Source: an uncultured Oscillospiraceae bacterium | GTDB taxonomy: Bacteria; Bacillota; Clostridia; Oscillospirales; Oscillospiraceae | DNA length: 40,314 nucleotides | Assembly: GCA_946546815.1 (NCBI GenBank) | Contig: CAMNOL010000010.1 | Span: forward strand, 1 to 40,314 | Direction: 5' to 3' | Shown here: positions 32,156-40,192 of the stretch, one piece after another | Numbering within the stretch: position 1 is the stretch's first letter | How the letters are laid out: every line of letters starts with the position of its first letter | The notes under the pieces: generated by a model | The model's database searches: none | Told to the model about the DNA's origin: nothing | What the model saw: only the letters and a program-made list of their open reading frames with translations | Program-made: the position numbers and the translations under genes

Positions 32156-32947
32156 TCACAGCAGCCGCTCCAGGGTGACATTTACCCGGCCCTTGCGGCT
32201 CAGCGCCCCCACCTGGGTGAGTCTGCACTTGCCCAGACCCCGGCAGGAGATGACCGCGCCCTCAGACAGCGGAAAGTCCGTGCGGGTGACGCTCTGCCAG
32301 TTGACGGTTACCTTGCCGGAGCGGACCAGCTCTGCCAGTTTGGAGCGGCTCAGACCGAAGCCGGAGGCGGCCACCGCATCCAGCCGGAGGGAGGCGACGG
32401 TGTCATGAATGACTTTCACTTTCTGCGGGGGAAAGTGAAGATTTTCCAGAGAAACCGGCTGGACATGGAGCTTTTCATGGCCCGCATAGTCCAGATTGTC
32501 GGTGACAAAGGACTGCAGCTCCGGCAGCAGCAGAATATCGCAGCTGCCCTCACTGACCAGAATATCGCCAATGGCATCCCGTTTCAGACCCAGCCCCATG
32601 AGAGCGCCCAGAAAGTCCCGGTGGGTCAGGGTGTGGGAGGCAAACCAGCTGGCCCGGACAGCGGAGAGAAACTCTGCCGGGTCCAGGTCCTCCGGCTGAT
32701 ACCAGTCCGGGAGAAAAATGCCCCGGCGGCGCTCCGCATCTTCGTAGCCGCCGATGAGGGACAGAGACGGGCCGCCCACCTCCTGGCTGAGCCGCCGGAT
32801 GGCGCCGGCCTCCGCCGGAGAGAGAAAACCGGTGTGAGCCGGAATGGAACGGAGATCCGCCAGCCGGAGCTGATCCAGCGCCCGGGAGAGCAGCAGCCGC
32901 TCCTCCGGTGTGGAGGAGAGACGGTTTAAAAGCTCGGTTTTATTCAT
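32156..32947 (-). CDS. ylmH: YlmH-type S4-domain RNA-binding protein
   Basis: RNA-binding protein of 263 residues. An N-terminal half with LGLKRDAIGDILV and the central YlmH domain lead to a C-terminal S4 domain (about 180-245: LRLDAVAASGFGLSRSKLAELVRSGKVTVNW), the alpha-L fold that binds rRNA or tRNA. Homologues are linked to ribosome rescue of stalled 50S-peptidyl-tRNA complexes and usually lie in the sepF-ylmG-ylmH-divIVA cluster. Here the gene has moved about 6.5 kb away from sepF-divIVA and reads in the opposite direction. ATG 32947 follows AGGTGA; promoter at 32983-33011. Confidence 0.88.
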   Translation of the reverse strand: MNKTELLNRLSSTPEERLLLSRALDQLRLADLRSIPAHTGFLSPAEAGAIRRLSQEVGGPSLSLIGGYEDAERRRGIFLPDWYQPEDLDPAEFLSAVRASWFASHTLTHRDFLGALMGLGLKRDAIGDILVSEGSCDILLLPELQSFVTDNLDYAGHEKLHVQPVSLENLHFPPQKVKVIHDTVASLRLDAVAASGFGLSRSKLAELVRSGKVTVNWQSVTRTDFPLSEGAVISCRGLGKCRLTQVGALSRKGRVNVTLERLL

Positions 32948-32982
32948 AAAATCACCTGAGACGGAAGTATTTTTTTGACATC

Positions 32983-33011
32983 AGTTTACCAGCCGGGAGA
33001 AAATCCGTCAA
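32983..33011 (-). promoter_or_regulatory. Promoter of ylmH
   Basis: Minus strand TTGACG (33011-33006), 17-base spacer, TAAACT (32988-32983). It is back to back with the lipoprotein promoter. Confidence 0.65.
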
Positions 33012-33022
33012 ATTATTTTCTC

Positions 33023-33051
33023 TTGTCAATGCCAGGAAAATCAGATATAAT
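33023..33051 (+). promoter_or_regulatory. Promoter of the lipoprotein gene
   Basis: TTGTCA (33023-33028), 17-base spacer, perfect TATAAT (33046-33051), 36 bases before the start codon. Confidence 0.7.
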
Positions 33052-33086
33052 TTTGAAGCAGAACACTGCTGCACAGGAGGGTGCTT

Positions 33087-33536
33087 ATGACTGGAACGGG
33101 AAGAAGACTGAGATATGTGGTGCTGACGCTGCTGCTGGCCCTGGTGCTGTGCGGCTGCGGAGGAGACCGACAGCACACGGGAGAGACAGAGCCGGCGGCC
33201 TCTGCCAGCGCTGAGATCGTGGAGGAAGAGCCGCTGTACATCCAGTATCCGGGCTTTGTGGACCAGTATTTTGACGCCGAGGACCGGGTGATCCTGCTGG
33301 AAAACAGCAAAGAGAACACCGTGAGTTTTCAGTTTGAGCTCACCGACCGAAAGGGGACAGTGCTGTTCTCCAGCGAAGGGGTGGCACCGGGAGAGTCCAC
33401 AGGCTGGGACGTGACAGAGCACTGGAAGCAGAACGATCATCAGCTGACCATTACCTCCATTCCGATTCTGGAGGATGGAACCCGGGGGAACCCTGTGAGC
33501 CAGACCATTACAGTGACGGTGGAGCTGGGAGAGTAA
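33087..33536 (+). CDS. Small lipoprotein with an Ig-like domain, function unknown
   Basis: Exported lipoprotein of 149 residues: basic start, Leu-rich core and a lipobox (LVLCGC), then an Ala/Ser/Glu linker. The remaining 100 residues alternate hydrophobic strands (VSFQFELTDRKGTVLFSSEGVAPGES) in a pattern like BsuPI-type or other Ig-fold domains; no catalytic motif is seen. ATG 33087 has AGGAGG six bases upstream. It is followed 38 bases later by the DUF815 ATPase gene and may share its transcript, but no functional link is evident. Confidence 0.7.
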   Translation: MTGTGRRLRYVVLTLLLALVLCGCGGDRQHTGETEPAASASAEIVEEEPLYIQYPGFVDQYFDAEDRVILLENSKENTVSFQFELTDRKGTVLFSSEGVAPGESTGWDVTEHWKQNDHQLTITSIPILEDGTRGNPVSQTITVTVELGE

Positions 33537-33574
33537 CCACAATACAACGTTCAGATTGAGAAAAAGAGAGCAGT

Positions 33575-34780
33575 ATGGAACTGAATTTATACGCAAGCCT
33601 TTGCAGCCTGACTGCTTATCGCGGGCTGCTGGAGCGGAAGCCCATGAAAGCGCTGAAGCATCTGATGCGGAAGCTGGAATACAGCGAGAGCGACATCGAA
33701 AGCTATACCAGCGTGTTTTACGCACTGGTGGAGGAGGGCTATGACAGCCTGCCCAAGTATATCATGGATCACCTGCGCTATGATGAGTCCCCCTTTGCCA
33801 ACGCCGTAGCCAAGGGAACCGCCAGCGGGATGCTGGAAAATGCCGCAAAACACGACATTGACCTGCTGAATGTGGTGGTGAACCTGCCCTGCGCCGCGCT
33901 GAAGGGGGGACTGGTTGCGCTGAGTCCGCCCAGCTGGGGCCAGACCATTGAGGGCCTGCCGGAGTGGAATGTGGGCGGCCATATCAGCTACGAGGAGCTG
34001 AAGCGGTTTTATCAGGTCAACGGGTGCGGCTGGTTCGCCCGCTACAAGGCCTTTGTCTGGCAGAACGGCGAGCTGCATCCGGTGCCCCATCCGGATTTTC
34101 TGAACGAGGAAGAGATGTGGGGCTACCAGCGCCAGCGCAGCCAGGTCATCGAGAACACCCGGGCGCTGATGGCGGGAGCACAGGTGAACAATGTGCTGCT
34201 GTACGGCGCCAGCGGCACTGGCAAGAGCGCCACGGTGAAGGCGATGCTGAGCATGCCGGAGTTTGAAGGGCTGCGGCTGGTGGAGGTGCCCAAGGAGGAG
34301 CTGGGAGCGCTGCCCCGGCTGGTGCGGCTGCTGGCAGACCGCCCCCAGAAGTTTATTATCTTCATTGACGACCTGTCCTTTGACAAGGAGGACAAGACCT
34401 TTTCCAGCCTGAAAACCATTCTGGAGGGGGGACTGGAGCCCCGCCCGGCCAACGTGGCGGTGTACTGCACCTCCAACCGGCGGCATCTGGTGCGCCAGAA
34501 CTTCTCCGACCGGAACGGGGACGAGATCGACGCCAATGAGACCATTCAGGACAAGACCTCTCTTGCGGAGCGGTTCGGACTGCGGATTCTCTTTTCGGAG
34601 CTGAACAAGTTCCAGTTCATTCAGATGGCGGAGGAGCTGGCCGCGGCCAAGGGGCTGAACATCGACCGCGAAACCATTCAGGCGGAGGCGGTGAAGTGGG
34701 ACGTGCGGCATCCCAGCAGAAGTCCCAGAAGCGCCAATCAGTTTGTGGCCAGTATGATGGCCAGGTTCGGAAAAAACTGA
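33575..34780 (+). CDS. DUF815-family AAA ATPase
   Basis: Cytoplasmic ATP-binding protein of 401 residues. The Walker A is GASGTGKS (211-218), Walker B is FIIFIDDLSF around 260-270, and a sensor-like segment VAVYCTSNRRHL with an arginine-rich stretch follows; the C-terminal part ends RHPSRSPRSANQFV, typical of DUF815. The N-terminal 200 residues are a family-specific helical region. Biological role unknown. It is the last apparently host gene before the phage module, with a terminator in between. Confidence 0.85.
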   Translation: MELNLYASLCSLTAYRGLLERKPMKALKHLMRKLEYSESDIESYTSVFYALVEEGYDSLPKYIMDHLRYDESPFANAVAKGTASGMLENAAKHDIDLLNVVVNLPCAALKGGLVALSPPSWGQTIEGLPEWNVGGHISYEELKRFYQVNGCGWFARYKAFVWQNGELHPVPHPDFLNEEEMWGYQRQRSQVIENTRALMAGAQVNNVLLYGASGTGKSATVKAMLSMPEFEGLRLVEVPKEELGALPRLVRLLADRPQKFIIFIDDLSFDKEDKTFSSLKTILEGGLEPRPANVAVYCTSNRRHLVRQNFSDRNGDEIDANETIQDKTSLAERFGLRILFSELNKFQFIQMAEELAAAKGLNIDRETIQAEAVKWDVRHPSRSPRSANQFVASMMARFGKN

Positions 34781-34803
34781 TCCGAAGTTTCTATTATGTC
34801 AGG

Positions 34804-34842
34804 AAAAGCGAGTGCATCGGAGACGGTGCCCTCGCTTTTTTG
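34804..34842 (+). terminator. Terminator of the DUF815 gene, marking the host-phage border
   Basis: Stem AAAGCGAG / CTCGCTTT with an inner GTGC/GTGC-region loop, followed by six T's (34804-34842). The phage promoter starts about 50 bases later. Confidence 0.75.
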
Positions 34843-34893
34843 TTCTGCCGGAGGCAAATTGAAAAAAATTCCTGCAAGTTGAAGTTTTGCACT

Positions 34894-34921
34894 TGTCAAA
34901 TTAGAACGGTTGTTCTATAAT
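34894..34921 (+). promoter_or_regulatory. SOS-type promoter of the phage packaging genes with LexA box
   Basis: TTGTCA (34894-34899), 16-base spacer, perfect TATAAT (34916-34921). Within the spacer lies AGAACGGTTGTTCT (34903-34916): perfect five-base arms and the core GAAC-N4-GTTC that defines the LexA (DinR) box of Firmicutes. A repressor bound there would block RNA polymerase. DNA damage would then free the promoter and express the terminase and head genes. Confidence 0.75.
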
Positions 34922-34951
34922 CGGGACAGCTCCAAAGGAAAGGAGGATTAG

Positions 34952-35443
34952 ATGAAGAAAGCGAAGGATTGGACAACGCCTGACAGGCTGGCACTGCTGG
35001 AAGGCTGGCGGAGGGAGGGACTGAGTGAAGAGCAGATTGCTGGGCGCATGGGCATCAGTGCCGGGACGCTGCGGAGCTGGCTGAAAAAGTCCCCGGAGCT
35101 GGGGCTGGCGCTGGAAACGGACGGTGAAGTCACGGACTACCAGGTGGAGAGCGCGCTGCTGAAAAAGGCACTGGGCTATGAGAGCACCGAGCGAAAGGTG
35201 GAAATCAACCCCAAGGGAGAGCGCAAGGAGGTGGAGACCACCAAGCAGGTGGGACCGGACATGAGCGCCATCTCCCTGTGGCTGAAAAAGCGCAGGCCGG
35301 AAAAGTGGGGTGACGCAGTCGCGGCGGGCCGACAGCCGGAGAACAACCTGTTCGAACAACTGGAAGGGGAGTTGGACCGCGATGCGATACCAGAGCTTCA
35401 GCCTGAGGCAGAAAACCGCGCTGACCTGGTGGAACAGGAGTGA
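34952..35443 (+). CDS. Phage terminase small subunit
   Basis: DNA-recognition part of the packaging motor, 163 residues. The N-terminal third is a helix-turn-helix (ALLEGWRREGLSEEQIAGRMGISAGTLRSWLKKS); the centre (DYQVESALLKKALGY, then PDMSAISLWLKKRRPEKWGD) is typical of small terminase subunits of Firmicutes siphophages. The C-terminus is acidic. ATG 34952 has AAGGAGG directly upstream and follows the SOS promoter by about 30 bases. Its last 62 bases overlap the large-subunit gene. Confidence 0.82.
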   Translation: MKKAKDWTTPDRLALLEGWRREGLSEEQIAGRMGISAGTLRSWLKKSPELGLALETDGEVTDYQVESALLKKALGYESTERKVEINPKGERKEVETTKQVGPDMSAISLWLKKRRPEKWGDAVAAGRQPENNLFEQLEGELDRDAIPELQPEAENRADLVEQE

Positions 35444-36638
35444 GCTGGCCGGTTATGACGGCCTGATCTGTGACGGCAGCGTGCGCAGCGGCAAGACCCT
35501 TTCCATGTCGGTGGGGTTTCTGCTGTGGAGCATGACCCGGTTTGACGGGGAGCAGTTTGCCATCTGCGGCAAGACCATTGAGGCGCTGCGGAGAAATGTG
35601 ACGGATTTGCTGCCCAAGTGGCTGGAGGGCATTTACACCTTTCAGGAGCGGCGCAGTGAGAACCGGATCACGGTGACCGGAAACGGACGGCAGAACACCT
35701 ATTACCTCTTCGGAGGCAAGGACGAGAGCAGTTACACCCTGATTCAGGGCATGACGCTGGCGGGGGTGCTGCTGGACGAGGCGGCGCTGATGCCCCGTTC
35801 CTTTGTGGAACAGGCGTTGGCACGGTGCAGCGTAGAGGGGTCCAAGTTCTGGTTCAACTGTAATCCGGCGGGACCGGACCACTGGTTTTACACGGAGTGG
35901 GTGAAGCGGTGCGGAGAAAAACACCTGCTGCATCTGCACTTCACCATGGAGGACAACCCCAGCCTCAGCCGTCAGGTGCGGGAGCGCTATGAACGGATGT
36001 ACAGCGGGGTGTTTTACGACCGGTATGTCCGGGGACTGTGGGTTTCCGCAGACGGACTGGTGTACGACGGATTTGACCCGGCCCGGCACGTTTCGGACCA
36101 GCTGCCGGAGACAGAGGGGCGATGCTATGTCAGCGTGGACTACGGCACCAGAAACCCCACGGTGTTCCTGCTTTGGCAGAGAGAAAAATCCGGGGAACGG
36201 TGGATCTGCCGGAAGGAGTACTGCTGGGACGGGCGGAAACGCCGGCGCCAGAAGACCGACGGAGAGTATGCAGAGGACCTGCAGCTTTTTTTAACCGGTT
36301 ACAATCTCCAAACGGTGATAGTTGACCCATCCGCAGCCAGTTTTATCACAGAACTGAGAAAAAACGGGCTGCCGGTACAGGCGGCGGACAACCGGGTGCT
36401 GGACGGAATCCGCAGCGTCAGCGGACTGCTCCGGGAGGGAAAGCTGCTGTTCAGCCGGGAGTGTACCCAGACCATTCAGGAATTTCGCTCCTATGTCTGG
36501 GACGAGGACGCGGCGGCGGCAGGAGTGGACCGGCCGGTGAAGGAGCACGACCACTGTATGGACGCGGTGCGGTATTTTGTCAGCACGGTGCTGATGCGGG
36601 CGCAGGCCCGGGTCAGAAGGAGGCCGGAGCGGCTGTAA
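35382..36638 (+). CDS. Phage terminase large subunit (PBSX/terminase_3 type)
   Basis: ATP-driven DNA packaging motor and head-filling nuclease, 418 residues. The ATPase has Walker A GSVRSGKT (32-39) and Walker B GVLLDEAAL (about 128-136). The C-terminal RNase H-like nuclease has VSVDYGTRNP, VIVDPSAASF and DHCMDAVRYF, giving the acidic metal-binding residues. ATG 35382 starts the protein at the normal adenine-binding region and lies after GGGGAG; the frame is open further left to 35310. The overlap with the small subunit suggests coupled translation. No sign of inactivation: all motifs intact. Confidence 0.9.
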   Translation: MRYQSFSLRQKTALTWWNRSELAGYDGLICDGSVRSGKTLSMSVGFLLWSMTRFDGEQFAICGKTIEALRRNVTDLLPKWLEGIYTFQERRSENRITVTGNGRQNTYYLFGGKDESSYTLIQGMTLAGVLLDEAALMPRSFVEQALARCSVEGSKFWFNCNPAGPDHWFYTEWVKRCGEKHLLHLHFTMEDNPSLSRQVRERYERMYSGVFYDRYVRGLWVSADGLVYDGFDPARHVSDQLPETEGRCYVSVDYGTRNPTVFLLWQREKSGERWICRKEYCWDGRKRRRQKTDGEYAEDLQLFLTGYNLQTVIVDPSAASFITELRKNGLPVQAADNRVLDGIRSVSGLLREGKLLFSRECTQTIQEFRSYVWDEDAAAAGVDRPVKEHDHCMDAVRYFVSTVLMRAQARVRRRPERL

Positions 36639-36661
36639 ATGGAAAGAAGGGAAGTGAGAAA

Positions 36662-38056
36662 TTGATCTGGTATTTGGACCGGGAAGAGGTGCCGGACGTG
36701 GAGGACCTGCCTCCGGAGGTGCTGCGGTATCTGGTGGAGCGGGCCGAGCGGGCCGCCGGACGGTATCAGCGGCTGGAGGAGTACTACCGGGGCGAGCACC
36801 CCAACCTGAAAGGCAGGAAGAATCCCGACGAGGTACAGGTGGCGGTGAATTACGCCAAATACGTGGTGGACACAGGGTTGGGCTACTATCTGGGCGAGCC
36901 GGTGAAGTACGACGCCAACCAGGTGAGCCGGAACAGGCATGGGGCAGAGGGAAAGAAAGTCGTTGACCTGTGCCCGGTGCTGGAGTGCTACGATGCACAG
37001 CACATCAGTGAGGTGGATCAGGAGATCGGACGGGAAATGGGCACCTTTGGTGACTGCCTGGAGTTGTGTTACGCCTCCAGCGGGGAGAAGCCCAGGCCCA
37101 GAAGCGCCTGCATCGACCCCCGGTGCGGCATTCTGGTGTGCGATTCCACGGTGGAGCACAACAAGCTCTTTGCGCTGGTGTGGGACCGGCGGGAAAGCGT
37201 CACCGGTGAGCGGTACTATGCGGTGACGGTGTACACGGACCGGACGGTGAAGCACTATCGGAGCGCGGACCTGAAAACAGCGGTGTTTTCCCAGTGGGGC
37301 GAGACCGAGGAGCACTTTTTCGGTGAGGTGCCGGTGATCGCCTACGAGAACAACGGAGAACGGCAGGGGGACTTTGAGCAGATCATCAGCCTCATCGACG
37401 CCTATGACGGGCTGATGAGCGACCGCCTGACGGACAAAAAGAAGTTTGTGGATGCGCTGCTGGTGTTCTTCGGCATGACGCTGCGGGAGGGCGACGAAGG
37501 ACGGCTGGCCCGGGAGAAATTCCTGGACGGCGCGCCGCTGGACGCCCGGGCGGAGTACATCCAGAAAACCTTTGACGAGGCCGGGGTACAGGTGCTGGCG
37601 GATGCGCTGGTGCGGGAGATGCACAAGATGACCATGACGGTGGACATGAGCGACGAGAAGTTCGCCGGAAACAGCTCCGGACAGGCGCTGAAGCTGAAGC
37701 TGCTGACCATGAACCTGATGGTGAAAAACAAGATGCGCCGGATGGAGAAGGGGCTGAAGGAGCGGCTGAAGCTGTACAACCGGTGGCTGTACGTCATGGG
37801 GGAGATGGACCCGGTGGAGGGCAACGAGGTGGACGTGGTGTTCACGGTGAATATGCCCATCGACGAGGGCGGCGTCATCGACCTGGTGACCCGGCTGCAG
37901 GGGATTGTGGACGACCAGACGCTGCTGAGCCAGCTGTGGTTTATCCGGGACCCGGCGGAGGCGCTGAAAAACATCCGGGAACAGAAAACAAAGGAGGGAG
38001 AAGCAGTCAATGGAGGAGCAGGAGATTATGGAGCAGGAACTGCAGGCAGAGCCTGA
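36662..38056 (+). CDS. Phage portal protein (SPP1 gp6-like)
   Basis: Dodecameric ring at the head vertex through which DNA enters, 464 residues. Motifs LGYYLGEPV, the EQIISLIDAYDGLMSD segment and SGQALKLKLLTMNL followed by a long helix mark the SPP1-type portal family. The start is taken as TTG 36662 (preceded by AAGGGAAGTGAG), because the upstream frame lies inside terL and no ATG/GTG is nearby. The last 47 bases overlap the scaffold gene. Confidence 0.88.
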   Translation: MIWYLDREEVPDVEDLPPEVLRYLVERAERAAGRYQRLEEYYRGEHPNLKGRKNPDEVQVAVNYAKYVVDTGLGYYLGEPVKYDANQVSRNRHGAEGKKVVDLCPVLECYDAQHISEVDQEIGREMGTFGDCLELCYASSGEKPRPRSACIDPRCGILVCDSTVEHNKLFALVWDRRESVTGERYYAVTVYTDRTVKHYRSADLKTAVFSQWGETEEHFFGEVPVIAYENNGERQGDFEQIISLIDAYDGLMSDRLTDKKKFVDALLVFFGMTLREGDEGRLAREKFLDGAPLDARAEYIQKTFDEAGVQVLADALVREMHKMTMTVDMSDEKFAGNSSGQALKLKLLTMNLMVKNKMRRMEKGLKERLKLYNRWLYVMGEMDPVEGNEVDVVFTVNMPIDEGGVIDLVTRLQGIVDDQTLLSQLWFIRDPAEALKNIREQKTKEGEAVNGGAGDYGAGTAGRA

Positions 38057-38429
38057 GCAGGAGCGGCCAATGCTGATGCGGGAGGCACTGGAGGCGGAAC
38101 GCCGGGCGCTGGAAGCGGAAAAGGCTGCCTTTGCCCGGCAGAAGCTGGAGCGGCTGGTGGCTGCGGAACTGGCTGAGCGGGGACTCAGCGAGGAATTTGC
38201 GGACTTTCTCACCGGCGAGGACGAGGCGGAGAGCCTGGACCGGGTGGAACGGTTTGAGGCGCTGTTCCAGCAGAGCCTGAAGGCGGAGATCGCCCGGCGG
38301 ATGCGGGGAAAGGGCGCGCCCAGGGAGCCGGCAAAGCCCAAAGGCATCAGCAGGGAGAGCCTGAGAAGCATGAGTGCAAAGGAGATCAACGCCCGGTGGG
38401 AGGAGATCGCCGGCGCACTGAAAAAGTGA
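38010..38429 (+). CDS. Phage scaffolding protein (DUF4355-like)
   Basis: Assembly scaffold that guides capsid shell formation and then leaves. The 139-residue protein is highly charged and almost fully helical, with an Ala/Glu-rich coiled coil (about 20-70) and a basic C-terminus (GISRESLRSMSAKEINARWEEIAGALKK region), the part that normally contacts the coat protein. Size, composition and position between portal and capsid support the call. The start ATG 38010 overlaps the portal gene; GGAGGAG-like purines lie upstream. Confidence 0.78.
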   Translation: MEEQEIMEQELQAEPEQERPMLMREALEAERRALEAEKAAFARQKLERLVAAELAERGLSEEFADFLTGEDEAESLDRVERFEALFQQSLKAEIARRMRGKGAPREPAKPKGISRESLRSMSAKEINARWEEIAGALKK

Positions 38430-38482
38430 GAGTCCATTCCGAACACAGAGGGGCATAAAACGAACTTTGAAAGGAGAATTCT

Positions 38483-39325
38483 ATGGCATTTGACAACTTT
38501 ATTCCCGAGGTGTGGTCCGCACGGCTGCTGGAGCACCTGGACAACATCCACGTTTACGCCGGCCTGATGAACCGGGACTATGAGGGCGACATCAAGGCCT
38601 TCGGCGACACCGTTCATATCAACCAGCTGGGCAGCATCACCATCCGGGACTACGACGGCACCGAAATCGAGGACCCCGAGGAGCTGGACGGCGAGCAGCA
38701 GAATCTGGTCATCGACAAGGCCAAGTACTTCAACTTCCAGGTGAAGGACATCAACAACGCCCAGTCCAACCCCAAGCTCATCGACAGCGCCATGCAGCGG
38801 GCCAGCTACGGCATCAACGATGAGATCGACCGCTATCTGGCCCAGCTGCTGGTCAGCGGCTGCAAGGCGGAGAATGTGCTCTACGGCGACAGCAACGCGG
38901 TGAAGCCCACCGCCGCCAACGCCTATGACTATCTGGTGGACCTGGGCACGGTGCTCAGCGAAAACAACGTGCCCATGCTGGGCCGCTGGGCGGTGATTCC
39001 CCCCTGGTACCACGCGCTGCTGCTGAAGGACGAGCGTTTTGTGGGCAACGGCACCGGCTACAACCAGGCGGTGCTCCAGGGCGGCGTGGTTGGTGAGGCC
39101 GCCGGCTTCCAGATCCACCTGAGCAACAACGTGCCCAACACCAACGGCCAGCACTACAAGGTACTGGCAGGCACCAACGCCGGCGGCGCTTTCGCTGAGC
39201 AGCTGGTGGAGCTGGAGGCTTACCGTCTGGAGAAGAACTTCTCTGATGCGGTGAAGGGCCTGCACGTCTACGGCGCCAAGGTGGTGCAGCCCGGCGCGCT
39301 GGCCGTGATGACGGTGGACAAGTAA
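38483..39325 (+). CDS. Phage major capsid protein (HK97 fold, P22-coat-like)
   Basis: Main shell protein, 280 residues. The opening FIPEVWSARLLEHLDNIHVYAGLMNRDYEGDI and the DTVHINQLGSITIRDYDG strand match P22 gp5/coat-like capsid proteins of Firmicutes phages; the A-domain segment ENNVPMLGRWAVIPPWYHALLLKD and the C-terminal VYGAKVVQPGALAVM are typical. ATG 38483 has AAAGGAG just upstream. Codon use is notably host-optimised, more so than in the neighbouring phage genes, as expected for the most abundant product. A structured RNA fold follows. Confidence 0.9.
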   Translation: MAFDNFIPEVWSARLLEHLDNIHVYAGLMNRDYEGDIKAFGDTVHINQLGSITIRDYDGTEIEDPEELDGEQQNLVIDKAKYFNFQVKDINNAQSNPKLIDSAMQRASYGINDEIDRYLAQLLVSGCKAENVLYGDSNAVKPTAANAYDYLVDLGTVLSENNVPMLGRWAVIPPWYHALLLKDERFVGNGTGYNQAVLQGGVVGEAAGFQIHLSNNVPNTNGQHYKVLAGTNAGGAFAEQLVELEAYRLEKNFSDAVKGLHVYGAKVVQPGALAVMTVDK

Positions 39326-39332
39326 GAGACAG

Positions 39333-39414
39333 GCCGCACAGCGGAACAGAGGTGAGGGAGAATCTGGCTGAAAGCCAAAATCCGGTGCGGATTCTACCGG
39401 TTCTGCTGTGCGGC
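39333..39414 (+). ncRNA. Branched RNA structure in the capsid-connector intergenic gap
   Basis: Outer stem of 15 pairs with one G-U (39333-39347 with 39400-39414) encloses two hairpins: TGGCT-GAA-AGCCA (39365-39377) and AATCCG-GTG-CGGATT (39379-39393). An alternative pairing GAATC/GATTC joins the base of these. There is no T-run and no protein in frame. It may be an mRNA processing or stability element separating the abundant capsid message from downstream genes. Confidence 0.5.
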
Positions 39415-39456
39415 AGCGGTGAATATCAAACCATTCCAAAGAAGGGAGGAACGGAG

Positions 39457-39810
39457 ATGACAGACGAGGTAATGGAGGCCCTGCAGGAGCGGCTGATGCG
39501 GAAGCTGGGGCTGGAGGAGCCGGATGAGGATGTGCTGGCGCTGCTGGAGGATGAGCTGCTGGATGCCGAGGCGGAAATCCTGCTGGAGCTGAACCTGGAC
39601 GAGCTGGAAGAGCGGATGCAGGGCAAGGTGGTGGAGCTGGCAGCGGTGTACTTCCGCTACGACCTGGCCCAGGAGGACGGCGTGCAGGTCAGAAGCTATG
39701 CCGAGGGCCAGATCAGTGAGAGCGAGACCCGATTCACCCCGGAGGAGTACCGGCGGGATGTCCGGGAGATTCTGGACAGCCTGAACCGCTACCGGAGGGT
39801 CTCATGCTGA
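39457..39810 (+). CDS. Phage head-tail connector protein (putative)
   Basis: Acidic helical protein of 117 residues located directly after the capsid gene, where gp6/gp15-like head-tail connectors normally lie. The composition (Leu/Glu-rich, helical, with a conserved-looking C-terminal FTPEEYRRDVREILDSLNRYRR) fits this group, but similarity by eye is weak. ATG 39457 has GGGAGGA upstream; the frame opens at 39352 within the structured gap and is not used. Its stop overlaps the next start (ATGCTGA). Confidence 0.6.
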   Translation: MTDEVMEALQERLMRKLGLEEPDEDVLALLEDELLDAEAEILLELNLDELEERMQGKVVELAAVYFRYDLAQEDGVQVRSYAEGQISESETRFTPEEYRRDVREILDSLNRYRRVSC

Positions 39811-40178
39811 ACGGGAAAACCCCTGGGGCGTGGCGAAAGGGCTATGCGCTCCACCGTCGGAGGTGGAAAACTGACCGGTACGGCGAGGCTGTAAGTGTGT
39901 ACGACATGGACCATCCGGACGCAGTGGTGGAGGACGGCAGCCCGGACGCGGTGTGCTGGCAGGATCTGGGCGGAATCCGGGACAGCGGAAGGCTGACCAG
40001 CGGAGCGGAGCTGTCGGAGCAGGGAGAGCGGTATCGGGAGATTCTGCAGGGCGCCCTGTTCAGCGAACTGGAGCTGTCGGTGTACGACCGGGTGGTGGTG
40101 AACGGCGGGGTATATGAGCTGCGGAAGATTCAGCAGTGGCCCGGACACCGGATGCTGTTCCTGCAGCGGCTGTGGTGA
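39804..40178 (+). CDS. Phage head-tail joining / head closure protein (putative)
   Basis: Protein of 124 residues with a beta-rich pattern: RRWKTDRYGEAVSVYDMDHPDAVVED, then VYDRVVVNGGVYELRKIQQWPGHRMLFLQRLW. The ending, a VNGxxYxVxxIxxWPxHxxL pattern, resembles minor capsid/head-closure (gp16-like) proteins of Firmicutes phages. Position after the connector gene supports it. Start ATG 39804 overlaps the previous stop by seven bases. Confidence 0.6.
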   Translation: MLNGKTPGAWRKGYALHRRRWKTDRYGEAVSVYDMDHPDAVVEDGSPDAVCWQDLGGIRDSGRLTSGAELSEQGERYREILQGALFSELELSVYDRVVVNGGVYELRKIQQWPGHRMLFLQRLW

Positions 40179-40192
40179 CAGGAGGTGGACCG

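Noticed and set aside
35341-35370. A second LexA-like box near the start of terL (GAAC...GTTC)
   Set aside because: The spacer is five bases rather than four and it lies inside coding sequence without a promoter.
36491-39439. A 982-codon open frame antisense to the portal, scaffold and capsid genes
   Set aside because: Same cause: GC-rich third positions. It spans several real genes and the intergenic gaps, with low-complexity Leu/Val/His composition.
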